Part shown: positions 33,975 through 42,267 of the stretch, one piece after another
Numbering within the stretch: position 1 is the first letter of the stretch
Layout: every line of letters begins with the position of its first letter
DNA from: Candidatus Jordarchaeales archaeon
GTDB taxonomy: Archaea > Asgardarchaeota > Jordiarchaeia > Jordiarchaeales > Freyrarchaeaceae
Length of the DNA stretch: 64,000 nt
NCBI GenBank assembly: GCA_038889235.1
Contig: JAWAHN010000001.1
Span: 908,852 to 972,851, forward strand
Reading direction: 5' to 3'
The notes under the pieces: generated by a model
Databases searched by the model: none
The model's input: only the letters and a program-made list of their open reading frames with translations
What the model was told of the DNA's origin: nothing
Program-made: the position numbers and the translations under genes

Positions 33975-34461
33975 ATTAACATGTTAACAAAGTGTTAACG
34001 TGTTTACTTTCTCTGTTTGTGCTGAGGATTTTCTACATAAATGAAGCAAAAAATCGTGTGTTTAAGTTAACCCCTTTGTTTCAACTGCAGCAAAAAATCT
34101 TGGGACTTCCTTTCTTTATTTGACGTTAACAATTTTTGTTAATTTTCTTTTGCCAAAAACAGTGGAAAAAACTATTTTTTTACTTTTTTCAGGTAATTTT
34201 TTTCTTTATTGGTGTTAACGTTTGTTTTTTCGCCGTTTTTTTCTTTTTCGCTATTTTTCTTTCTTTTTGTCTTTTCTTGCTGTTCTTGGTTAACAAGTTA
34301 GTAGTGTTAACTTGTTTCACATTTTTGACTTTTAGCGTTAACTGAGGTTGGTGTGCTTTGTACCTGCTGCTTCCCGTAATAGATAAAGATATATATGTCG
34401 TATGCGGAGATTTAACTTGCCTCGTTTCCGGTGGAAGGCGCGCCAGTTGGGGGCCCTATTA
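33975..34461. other. putative replication origin core: AT-rich segment with ORB and GTTAAC cluster
   Basis: No gene. Contains ORB-like element 3 (34071-34090), eight GTTAAC palindromes (first bases 33983, 33994, 34066, 34125, 34214, 34289, 34306, 34337), and an extremely T-rich strand from about 34130 to 34290 suited to unwinding. A TATA-like AAAGATATATATG at about 34386-34397 can serve the winged-helix gene to the right. Together with ORB 1 and 2 and the nearby orc1/cdc6, it is the best origin candidate. Confidence 0.65.
34071..34090 (-). promoter_or_regulatory. origin recognition box (ORB)-like element 3
   Basis: Minus-strand CTGCAGTTGAAACAAAGGGG, nearly identical to element 1. It immediately follows a GTTAAC palindrome (34066-34071) and borders the T-rich segment. 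Confidence 0.65.
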
Positions 34462-34926
34462 GTGAGACGCTATAAGATAGAGATAGTTGATAGTGAACGC
34501 AATCTGAAGGCTACTTTAACTCTTGAGGGTGATGTGTCCCCCCAGCTGGCAGCATCTCTTGTGGAGGAGCTCTCCGAGAAGCTTTCTAGAGGTGAGATTG
34601 TAGAGGAGGTTCCTGAGGGCGGTGCGTCAGAGGCCGGTGCTGGGGTTTTCCCTGACCCTGAGAACCTTTCTATGAAGGATAAGTTTGAGCTTTTGTTGTT
34701 GAAGTATTTCCAATATGGGTGGTTTACCTCTACTGATGTCCATGAGCAGTTTACCCGTGTTTTTGGCAAGACTTCTTTGAGCGTGGTGTCTACGTACTTG
34801 GCGAGGCTTTACAGCGAAGGTTTCCTGGAACGTAAGGGGACAAAGAAGCAGTACTACTACCGGCTCAAGGAGAGCGTTAGGGTTAAAGCTGCTGGATTTG
34901 GTGAGCTTCTTCAGCTGCTCCCGTGA
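34462..34926 (+). CDS. winged-helix protein next to the origin
   Basis: About 154 residues from GTG 34462 (SD GGGGG eight bases upstream); ATG 34402 is open in the same frame but lies only about 10 bp from the TATA-like box. The N-terminal strand-rich part (YKIEIVDSERNLKATLTLEG) is followed by an acidic linker and a C-terminal winged helix (FELLLLKYFQYGWFTSTDVHEQF, given as KYFQYGWFTSTDVHEQF; then VVSTYLARLYSEGFLERKG). It may bind the GTTAAC cluster or the origin (inference). Confidence 0.65.
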   Translation: MRRYKIEIVDSERNLKATLTLEGDVSPQLAASLVEELSEKLSRGEIVEEVPEGGASEAGAGVFPDPENLSMKDKFELLLLKYFQYGWFTSTDVHEQFTRVFGKTSLSVVSTYLARLYSEGFLERKGTKKQYYYRLKESVRVKAAGFGELLQLLP

Positions 34927-35030
34927 GCTGTCCTTTTTTAAGCCTGTGTTTTTAGCGTAATATCAATGGATATATTTCTTGGCTGTCAAGCTTAATTCGC
35001 CTCTGCTTCTTGTGGAAGCGGGAGAAATGG

Positions 35031-36281
35031 GTGGTCTGCTTGGACGAGCGCCCTCTTGAGAAGCTGTTCGAAAGGTTTCTTTCGACCAAGATATTCAAGA
35101 ACCGTGACGTGTTAAGTCACACTTATGTGCCTGACGAGTTGCCTCACCGCGACGAGCAAATAGAGAAAGTTGGTTTGATTCTTGCCTCCGCTTTGAAGGG
35201 TGGGACGCCTTCGAACGTTTTCATATATGGTAAGACTGGTACTGGGAAGACTGCTGTTGTGCGGTTTGTCCTCAAGCACCTTGTAGCTAAGTGTCATGAG
35301 CTTAATGTGCCCGCCCCCATACCTGCATATCTTAACTGTAGGATTGTTAACACTAACTACCGGGTTTTGGCCCGGCTTTGCTCTTACCTTGGAGTTGAGG
35401 TTCCATTTACCGGTCTGCCCACCGATGAAGTCTACAACAGGTTTAGGGATGCTCTTGACAGCAGGGACGTGTTAATGATAATCGTGTTAGATGAGGTTGA
35501 ACGTTTGGTTGAAAGAGATGGAAGTAACGTTCTCTACGACCTGACCCGAATGAATCACACGGTTCTGAAACGGGCGCGCGTCAGTATAATAGGGATCACA
35601 AATGACCTGACGTTTAAGGACAACCTTGACCCCCGTGTGTTGAGCAGTTTGGGAGAGGAAGAGCTTGTATTCCCGCCTTACACCGCCGCTGAGCTTAGAG
35701 ACATTCTTTGGCAGAGGGCCCAGCTTGCCTTTAGGGAGGATGCTCTCGACGGTCCGGGTGTCATAAACTTGTGTGCTGCTATTGCCGCCAAGGAGCATGG
35801 GGACGCTCGCCGTGCCTTGGACCTTTTGAGGGTTGCAGGGGAGATAGCTGAACGTGAAGGGGCCGCAAAGGTCACAGAGGAGCACGTGAGGGCTGCTCAA
35901 CGTGTCATAGAGCGCGACCACCTAACAGAGGCGTTGAGGACTTTACCCATGCACTCTAAGCTCGTGCTTTACACTATTTTTGAACTGACTAGGCAGGGTA
36001 AGGGCAAGGCTAGGACGGGGGACATTTACAATTATTATTCGAGCATTTGCAAGCGCTCTAACATTGAGCCTTTAACTCAGAGGAGGGTTAGTAGCCTGAT
36101 AAACGAGCTCGACATGTTAGGGGTTATTGTGGCGCACCTTAAAAGCAGGGGACGTCATGGTCTGTCGAAAGAGGTAAGACTTAACGTTCCAGTTGGTCAA
36201 GTCAAACAGGTCTTGGAGGAAGACCCCCTCATAAAGAGGCTTGCGTCGCTGGGTGATTTATCTTCTTTTCTTCAAGCTTAG
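35031..36281 (+). CDS. orc1: Orc1/Cdc6 replication initiator
   Basis: AAA+ origin-binding initiator. Walker A YGKTGTGKTAVVRFV near residue 65, Walker B LMIIVLDEVERLV near 150, sensor 1 IGITNDLTF, sensor 2 region HGDARRALDLLRVAG, then the C-terminal winged helix (about 310-410; GKARTGDIYNYYSSIC, RRVSSLINELDMLGVIVAHL). About 416 residues. GTG 35031 is favoured by GGGAG; TTG 35010 is also open. The adjacent ORB-type sites support an origin here. Its stop overlaps the convergent PolD gene by 4 nt. Confidence 0.95.
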   Translation: MVCLDERPLEKLFERFLSTKIFKNRDVLSHTYVPDELPHRDEQIEKVGLILASALKGGTPSNVFIYGKTGTGKTAVVRFVLKHLVAKCHELNVPAPIPAYLNCRIVNTNYRVLARLCSYLGVEVPFTGLPTDEVYNRFRDALDSRDVLMIIVLDEVERLVERDGSNVLYDLTRMNHTVLKRARVSIIGITNDLTFKDNLDPRVLSSLGEEELVFPPYTAAELRDILWQRAQLAFREDALDGPGVINLCAAIAAKEHGDARRALDLLRVAGEIAEREGAAKVTEEHVRAAQRVIERDHLTEALRTLPMHSKLVLYTIFELTRQGKGKARTGDIYNYYSSICKRSNIEPLTQRRVSSLINELDMLGVIVAHLKSRGRHGLSKEVRLNVPVGQVKQVLEEDPLIKRLASLGDLSSFLQA

Positions 36282-37813
36282 TCGCCTGTAAAATCTAGCT
36301 GAGTTATTTTAAAGTCCTTGAGGTTTATTATGTAGGGCTTTCCGGGCGTTGGAACTAGTCCCATTGATTTCTGGTAGTTTGTTTGCTCCTGGAAGGTGCC
36401 TGCGTTTATCACGGTTACTCCCCGATATACATCTTGTCCGTTTACATGAATGTGTCCGCAGTGTAGTATGTCGGGTACTCGTTCAATTACTAGGAGGTCT
36501 AGTGGTTCGGGAGCTATAGGCGTTGATCCGTAGATTGGTGCTAAGTGTCTCCCTCTGAGAAGTTCGATCATGGCTTTCTCCGGGTGGTGCTGGTCTAGGG
36601 ACAATGCTGTTATCACGTCGTTTAACGAGTCTCCGTGGAAACACAGTACCTCGACACCATGTATTTTAAAGTGTGCTGGGTCTCCAAGCATTTCAACTCC
36701 TATTTCGTAAAGCGGTTCGCCGTACTCTTTTGGTATTGCCGGCTGGGGGAGTGCTTGTCTCGTCGCGTCGTGTCCGCCTGGTATAGCTATTATCTTCACG
36801 TGGTCCGGTACGTTTTCGAGGTATTTTGCTGCCATCTTGTACTGTGAATAAAGTTCCCTGACGACGAGTTCTTCTTCCTGATCCGGGTAGACTCCCACAC
36901 CATCGACTATGTCGCCGCCAATCACCAAATATTTGACTTGTCTGGCGAGAGCTCTGCTTTTCTCGTCACCTCTCTTCCCCTGCAGCCACTCCAGGAATCT
37001 TAAGAAGGGTTTTTCCATGAATTTCTTGCTGCCAAAGTGCGTGTCCGAGATGAAAACTGCTATCACAGGGTCTGCTGCCCTCCTAGGGGTGTGGTCAAAG
37101 GGTATGTCCGGCCAAAGTACGTTGTCTGCTACGACATACGATCCGTTGCTCTTACCTTCGACACAAATCACCTGGTCTAGCATCAAGTTTCGCACTTTTT
37201 CTGCCAAACTGCTTGGAACTAGGACACTTACTGCTCCTTCATCATCCTCTAGCTCTATTACCATGGAACGGTTGCGCGTCTTTGAAATCTCTTTGACTAT
37301 TCCTATTATTCTGACATCCCTGCCGCTCTTTCCAACCTCGCTAGTCTTGCACGCTCCTTTAATGTCGCCTCTTTTCAGAAGGAGGTTGCTAAGGCGCATA
37401 AACCTGTCTCTGAAATAGCTGACGAAGTCGTCTAGGGTCCCACCGGATCCTATAATGTGTGTTGGGTCCATCAGAACTTCGAATTCTTCATCTACATCTT
37501 TGGCTGTCACTGTTGGCTCTGGCTTTAGAGTTGGCTCTGGTTTTGAAACCGGTTGTGGTGTTGGTTCCTTATTGATTTTCTCGGCTTTGGCCGTCTTCGG
37601 CGCAGTTTCCTTACCGGTAGGCGTTATGAGTTTCTTCACGTCGTCTTCTGTTAGAACAAGTGTTCCAGTCATCTGCTTAACTCTGCTTATTACAGAAGAC
37701 GCTAAGTCCGAGTTGAGCGTCAATAAAATTTTTAACGCCCCAGGTGTGATCTGCACTCCTGCCTCTAATAGTTCTTTAACTGTTTTCTTCGCAGCCTGCA
37801 ATGTGCTCGTCAA
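36278..37813 (-). CDS. polB: DNA polymerase D small subunit (DP1), 3'-5' exonuclease
   Basis: 511 residues. N-terminal helical segment and Pro/Thr-rich linker (about 85-115), OB-fold (about 160-230), then the Mre11-like phosphoesterase: FISDTHFGSKKF near 255, GGDIVDGVG, IPGGHDATRQ, CFHGDSLND and HCGHIHVNGQD. Metal ligands appear intact, so proofreading activity is expected. The usual GNHD reads GGHD here, as in PolD. TTG start behind GGCGGGGGC. The large subunit is not in the window. Confidence 0.95.
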   Translation of the reverse strand: MTSTLQAAKKTVKELLEAGVQITPGALKILLTLNSDLASSVISRVKQMTGTLVLTEDDVKKLITPTGKETAPKTAKAEKINKEPTPQPVSKPEPTLKPEPTVTAKDVDEEFEVLMDPTHIIGSGGTLDDFVSYFRDRFMRLSNLLLKRGDIKGACKTSEVGKSGRDVRIIGIVKEISKTRNRSMVIELEDDEGAVSVLVPSSLAEKVRNLMLDQVICVEGKSNGSYVVADNVLWPDIPFDHTPRRAADPVIAVFISDTHFGSKKFMEKPFLRFLEWLQGKRGDEKSRALARQVKYLVIGGDIVDGVGVYPDQEEELVVRELYSQYKMAAKYLENVPDHVKIIAIPGGHDATRQALPQPAIPKEYGEPLYEIGVEMLGDPAHFKIHGVEVLCFHGDSLNDVITALSLDQHHPEKAMIELLRGRHLAPIYGSTPIAPEPLDLLVIERVPDILHCGHIHVNGQDVYRGVTVINAGTFQEQTNYQKSMGLVPTPGKPYIINLKDFKITQLDFTGD

Positions 37814-38071
37814 AGCCCCCGCCCAGCTTAACCTCCTAGATCGGCGTGCTATAAATCTTTGTATATTCCTTCCCAGAATGGGAGACTTTCATTCCAACGC
37901 AGCGTATGTACTTTGTTTATGACTTTGGTCTATTCTCCTTGTTTTTAGATGGTTTGAAAATATTGTTTGACATTTGTGGGTCGCATAAAAAATATATAAT
38001 GTCTGTAAGTATGATGTTTTCGAATAGAACTATTGAATGATGTGTGGAACTCGGTAAAGGGGGTTCAGTGT

Positions 38072-39052
38072 GTGTCTAAGATAGAGATTAGGAAGCTTCA
38101 GAAAACTGGGGGAAGCACGTTTCTTTTAAGTCTTCCCAAAGATTGGATTAAGCGCATGGGTTTAAAGCAGGGGGATCTTGTAGCAGTAATAGAAAGAGGT
38201 GATGGCTCCCTTCTTGTCGACCCACGTTACTCTGAAAGGGAAAGAGTTAAGGTGGCTGTCATTGACATAGAATCAAGCCCAGATTTCACGAGAGAAATAA
38301 CTGCTAACTTTCTTTATGGTTACGACGTTATGAGGATTCGTTCGAAGAATGGAATCACACCAGAGCAAAGGGAAGCAATTAAGCGCTCGCTTCAGCAGCT
38401 TGTCGGTGTTGAGATAGTGGAGGAGAGCGCCAAAGAAATCACTTTACAGTGCTTGCTATCTCCTTCGGCTCTTTCGTTGAAGAAGACTATAAAGAGGACT
38501 TATCTAATCGCTGCTAGAATGCAAGAGGATGCTGTCACTGCGATAAAAGACAAGGATCTCGATTTGGCTGAGAGCGTTGTAGTGAGAGACGAAGACATAG
38601 ACAGACTTTACTTTCTAATGGTTAGGCAACTTCGCTCAGCGATAATGGAACCGAATTTAGCGGAAAGAATGGGAATCAGCCCAATAGAGTGCTTGGACTA
38701 TCGCGTTGCAGTTAAGAGCATAGAATCCATGGCGGACTACTCTGTTAAGATAGCAGAACAAGTTCACCTTATGCTTAACGTTAATGTGTCAGACAAAGTG
38801 ATTGAAAGCATTTTAAAGATAAATCGCATAGCACACGAAATGCACTCTAACGCTATAGAGGCGCTCGTTAGGAAGGATGGTGTGCTCGCTGCCAAAACCA
38901 TTGCGATGAAGCCCCAACGCAACCAAGCTGTAGAAGAGGCATATAAGATTCTTGCAGGCGAACCTGTCGAGGTTTCTATTCCCCTCAGTACAGTAATAGA
39001 TATGTTAGACCGCATCTCTGAGTGCGGCGTCGACATAGCGGACTTAGCATAA
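38072..39052 (+). CDS. PhoU-like phosphate regulator with AbrB/SpoVT domain
   Basis: 326 residues. N-terminal AbrB-type DNA-binding domain (RKLQKTGGSTFLLSLPKDWI, given as QKTGGSTFLLSLPKDWI; GLKQGDLVAVIE), then two three-helix PhoU repeats (about 110-320; RDEDIDRLYFLMVRQL). This fusion is common in archaea. GTG 38072 follows GGGGGTTCAG. A TATA-like AAAAAATATATAATG at about 37986-38000 gives a promoter in the gap shared with polB. Confidence 0.85.
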   Translation: MSKIEIRKLQKTGGSTFLLSLPKDWIKRMGLKQGDLVAVIERGDGSLLVDPRYSERERVKVAVIDIESSPDFTREITANFLYGYDVMRIRSKNGITPEQREAIKRSLQQLVGVEIVEESAKEITLQCLLSPSALSLKKTIKRTYLIAARMQEDAVTAIKDKDLDLAESVVVRDEDIDRLYFLMVRQLRSAIMEPNLAERMGISPIECLDYRVAVKSIESMADYSVKIAEQVHLMLNVNVSDKVIESILKINRIAHEMHSNAIEALVRKDGVLAAKTIAMKPQRNQAVEEAYKILAGEPVEVSIPLSTVIDMLDRISECGVDIADLA

Positions 39053-39105
39053 TTAACCCTTCCTTCTCAGACAAGCATTTTCACGCGAAAAAGGAGGGAA
39101 ACATT

Positions 39106-39969
39106 ATGAAATCTATTGATGAAATGGCTCGTGAAATACAGTCGCGCTTTAAAATAGTTGGCAGACTGGAAGAATTGAAAAAAGCGTTAGCGGCCAAACT
39201 AGCATCACGCCACATTCTAATAGAAGGAGAAGTGGGTGTTGGAAAGACAACTCTAGCTGATGCCATTGCCAAGTATTTCAACCAGCCTATGTACCGTGTC
39301 GATGGGGACGAGAGATACACTGAGGCCAAACTAACAGGGTGGTTTGATCCTCCAGCAGTGATGAAATATGGGTATACAAAGGACGCCTTCATCCCAGGGC
39401 CTCTAACTCTCGCAATGCTCGAAGGAGGAATCCTCTTCATAAACGAGATAAACAGGTTGAGTGAATCTACGCAGAACGTTCTTCTCCCTGTTATGGACGA
39501 GGGCAGACTTGGAATACCAAAAATCGGTGAGATCACAGCGAAAGACGGCTTCCTAATTATAGCAACACAGAACCCGCTCGAGCACGTCGGCGTGACAGCT
39601 CTAAGTGAAGCATTGAGAGATAGGTTCTGCTGGATACGCATTGACTACCAAAGCGAGGAGGAAGAAAGAGAAATAGTGGCGCTTAGATCCGGCTGCTCTA
39701 ACCCCGACATAATAAGGCTGGCAGTAAAGATAGTGAGAGCGACACGCACCCACGAAGACCTCCGAAGGGGCGCATCAGTTAGAGGCGCAATCGACATGGC
39801 ACGCATAATCTCGCGGTTTGACGATGGACAAATAAAATCAAAGGATCTTTGGGTCCAAGTCGCAATAATGGCTCTGGGCACACGCGTAGAGCTAGAAGAC
39901 GGCTCTGGCAGAACAGTCGAGGAGGTAATAAAAGAGATAGTTGAAGAATGCTTCGAGGATTTTCATTAA
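39106..39969 (+). CDS. MoxR-family AAA+ ATPase
   Basis: 287 residues. Walker A GEVGVGKTTLADAIA near residue 48, MoxR-specific GWFDPPAVMKYGYTKDAFIPGPL (given as DAFIPGPLTLAMLEGGILF), Walker B GILFINEINR, sensor 1 IATQNPLEH and the lid with RGASVRGAIDMAR. ATG 39106 behind GAGGGAAAC. It overlaps the VWA gene by 22 nt. MoxR/VWA pairs act as chaperone modules for metal or cofactor insertion; the client here is unknown. Confidence 0.9.
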   Translation: MKSIDEMAREIQSRFKIVGRLEELKKALAAKLASRHILIEGEVGVGKTTLADAIAKYFNQPMYRVDGDERYTEAKLTGWFDPPAVMKYGYTKDAFIPGPLTLAMLEGGILFINEINRLSESTQNVLLPVMDEGRLGIPKIGEITAKDGFLIIATQNPLEHVGVTALSEALRDRFCWIRIDYQSEEEEREIVALRSGCSNPDIIRLAVKIVRATRTHEDLRRGASVRGAIDMARIISRFDDGQIKSKDLWVQVAIMALGTRVELEDGSGRTVEEVIKEIVEECFEDFH

Positions 39970-41039
39970 AAGAGGAGGTTAAAACCTCCGATGAACAAAC
40001 GCGGGTGAACCCCTTCTCGGAATACGATCTCCTCATAGAGGAAATTTCTCTAGGCGTAGCTCCTCCATACGTATACGCTGAACTCGCAAAAAACCTCGAT
40101 TACGCTTCCACAAGGAAGGCGGCAGAGCTTGCTTTAAAATACGGCAACCTTTCCGCCATAAAGGGCCTTTCAAGAGTGAACCCTGTGGCTGTCTCTGACG
40201 CCCTCTCCTGCCCTGATGCCGCTCTCTTAATCGCTAGGCGTTTATCCCGCGGTGACGTTCAAAGTCCCGTGGAGCTTTACGCTTTATTGCGCGGGAACCT
40301 TAATCGCAAATACCGACAAATCTTCCGGAGACTAGCTAAGATCGCCATAATCAAGACTTCACTTAGAATAAGTGGGCGCGGACTCAGAGGCCCCTTAAGG
40401 AGAAGGGTTCCTTACTATCCGGGGCTATCCGAATTCGACGACGAGCTAATGATAGAATCTTTCATCGAGAAAGGATACCTTTCATACGAGGACATAGTTG
40501 GACTGGAACCCCGATCTCTGGCAAAATCAGGCGTGTTGATCTTTGACTCCAGTGGGAGCATGACTGAAGAAAAGCTCTTTAACGCAGCGCTTTCCACAGC
40601 GGTTCTAGCCTACAACATGCGAAATGAAGACTACGCAGTCATAGGGTTCGGTACGCGCGCCTTTACAATAAAAAGAATTGGTGAACGAAAAAGCATAGAC
40701 AAAGTGGTGGAAGAAATATTGGACATAAGTTCTATAGGGTACTCGAACATAAATGACGCTCTATCTGTCGGTTTGAAAGAACTGTCCAAAGTAAAGCACA
40801 GGGGGAGGCGGTGGGGTGTCCTAATAACCGACGGCGAATGGAATGTAGGAGGGGACCCGCTACCAATAGCAGCCAAATTCCCAACTTTACATGTCATAGC
40901 GACACCAAGCAAAGGAAAGATAGCAGAGCATGGACTAAAGACGTGCCGGGAGTTGGCTAAGGCAGGTAGAGGCCGTTTCATGGTCGTGAAAAGCTTTTCA
41001 GAGATCCCTCGCTTACTCGCAAAACTTCTTCTTTCCTAA
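39948..41039 (+). CDS. von Willebrand A domain protein, MoxR partner
   Basis: 363 residues. An N-terminal helical part precedes a basic hinge (ISGRGLRGPLRRRVPYYPG) and a VWA domain from about residue 195, with MIDAS motif DSSGSMTEE and later LITDGEWNVGGDP. Starts inside the MoxR gene, so the pair is coupled. Typical of the CoxE-like partners of MoxR ATPases. It ends 4 nt into the convergent LysR gene. Confidence 0.88.
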   Translation: MLRGFSLKEEVKTSDEQTRVNPFSEYDLLIEEISLGVAPPYVYAELAKNLDYASTRKAAELALKYGNLSAIKGLSRVNPVAVSDALSCPDAALLIARRLSRGDVQSPVELYALLRGNLNRKYRQIFRRLAKIAIIKTSLRISGRGLRGPLRRRVPYYPGLSEFDDELMIESFIEKGYLSYEDIVGLEPRSLAKSGVLIFDSSGSMTEEKLFNAALSTAVLAYNMRNEDYAVIGFGTRAFTIKRIGERKSIDKVVEEILDISSIGYSNINDALSVGLKELSKVKHRGRRWGVLITDGEWNVGGDPLPIAAKFPTLHVIATPSKGKIAEHGLKTCRELAKAGRGRFMVVKSFSEIPRLLAKLLLS

Positions 41040-41941
41040 CCTTTCTTCCACATTTCTGACGCGAACCTCCAAAACTCTTCTGCCATCGCAGCTAGCGGCC
41101 TCCTCTTATCTCTAACTAAGTACAACATGCGCTCGGCCTTCCACCCCTCCACCTCTATAATTTTGACGAGCCCCGCAGCCTCAGCTTTCCTAGCTGCTGT
41201 TTCTGACATTATTGTTATGCCAAGTCCTGCCGACACTGCATTTACCACCGCCTCAGTGCTTCCTACTTCTAGTGAGATCTTCAACTTGCCAGGGGGAACC
41301 CTCCGCAGTGTAAGGGCCTTCTCCGCTTCAGCACGCGTACCTGAAGTCTTACTTCTGAAGACGAAAGGATATTTTAAGCAGTCTTCTAAGGTGACTTTCT
41401 CCTTCCTCACAAGCTCATGCCCAACAGGACATACGAAAACTAGTTTTTCTTTCCCTATGGGTACTACATCAAACTCGTTAGTACTTCTATCGAAAAGGCT
41501 ACCCACAGCTGCTAGATCAACTTCTCCCTCAAGCAACTTCTTCAAAGCCTCACTGCTGTCCATCACTTCTATCTCAAAGCTAACCTTAGGTCTTACCTCC
41601 TTGAAGCGGGCCACCAGCCATGGAAGGATATGTTCCCCGGGAATAGTGCTTGCTGCAACCTTTATTTTCCCCTCTTTCTCCCTTGCCATCCACGTCAATT
41701 CCCTCTTAGCTTCCTCAACGATACTAAGTATCTTTTTCGCCTTCTCCAGTAAAATTTCTCCTTCCTTAGTTAACCTCACGGTCCTTTTGCTTCTATCAAA
41801 GAGAACCGCACCAAAAAACTTCTCAAGTGCCGCTATATGGTTACTTACAGTAGCCTGCGTGACCCCTAGCTCCCTAGCAGCCCTTAAAAATCCTCCCTTC
41901 TCTACGACTTCAATAAATGTTCTAAGATATTCTATCTTCAT
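41036..41941 (-). CDS. LysR-family transcriptional regulator
   Basis: 301 residues. N-terminal winged HTH (MKIEYLRTFIEVVEKGGFLRAAREL given as LRTFIEVVEKGGFLRAAREL, then VTQATVSNHIAALE) and a periplasmic-binding-like effector domain (KIKVAASTIPGEHILPWLVA). ATG 41941 behind GAGAGGG; the frame extends to 41971. Effector and targets are unknown. LysR proteins are bacterial in origin but known from many archaea, and base composition here matches the neighbours. Confidence 0.9.
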   Translation of the reverse strand: MKIEYLRTFIEVVEKGGFLRAARELGVTQATVSNHIAALEKFFGAVLFDRSKRTVRLTKEGEILLEKAKKILSIVEEAKRELTWMAREKEGKIKVAASTIPGEHILPWLVARFKEVRPKVSFEIEVMDSSEALKKLLEGEVDLAAVGSLFDRSTNEFDVVPIGKEKLVFVCPVGHELVRKEKVTLEDCLKYPFVFRSKTSGTRAEAEKALTLRRVPPGKLKISLEVGSTEAVVNAVSAGLGITIMSETAARKAEAAGLVKIIEVEGWKAERMLYLVRDKRRPLAAMAEEFWRFASEMWKKG

Positions 41942-42110
41942 TTTGTACGCCCTCTCGATTCCCCAAACCATCCCTAAAAATTTTTGACCAATACGCTAAA
42001 TTCAGGTAATATTTTGAATATCATAACTCTTTCTTTTTAATAATTTTTACGCAAATTTCGGAATAATCTTAACGAGCAAGAAAATCAAAAGTAAAATGAT
42101 TGGAAGTATT

Positions 42111-42248
42111 TGGTGCGGGGGGTGGGATTTGAACCCACGAACGCGTGCGCCCATACTGGTCTACGCGATGGGCTCCTGAGGCCCACCCCTATGGTCATCC
42201 ACGCCTTTGACTTTGCCTGCAGGACGCATCTGGCTTGGGTACCCCCGC
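42111..42248 (-). tRNA. tRNA-Leu(CAG) with three short insertions and encoded CCA
   Basis: Acceptor GCGGGGG pairs with CCCCCGC, the T arm is GTGGG-TTCAAAT-CCCAC, and the anticodon stem TGGGC/GCCCA encloses CTCAGGA, giving anticodon CAG (42176-42178). CCA is encoded (42111-42113). Without the CCA the gene is 135 nt. Removing 18 nt in the D loop (42212-42229), 16 nt at the end of the D stem (42188-42203) and 14 nt in the variable arm (42146-42159) gives an 87-nt tRNA with D stem CCC/GGG and variable stem CGCG/CGCG. No insertion is at the usual position 37/38. Confidence 0.88.
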
Positions 42249-42267
42249 CCAACAATCAAAATTCCAT

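Noticed and set aside
41036-41941. LysR gene as bacterial contamination or recent transfer
   Set aside because: Base composition and the SD pattern match the neighbours, it overlaps the VWA gene end, and LysR proteins are widespread in archaea.
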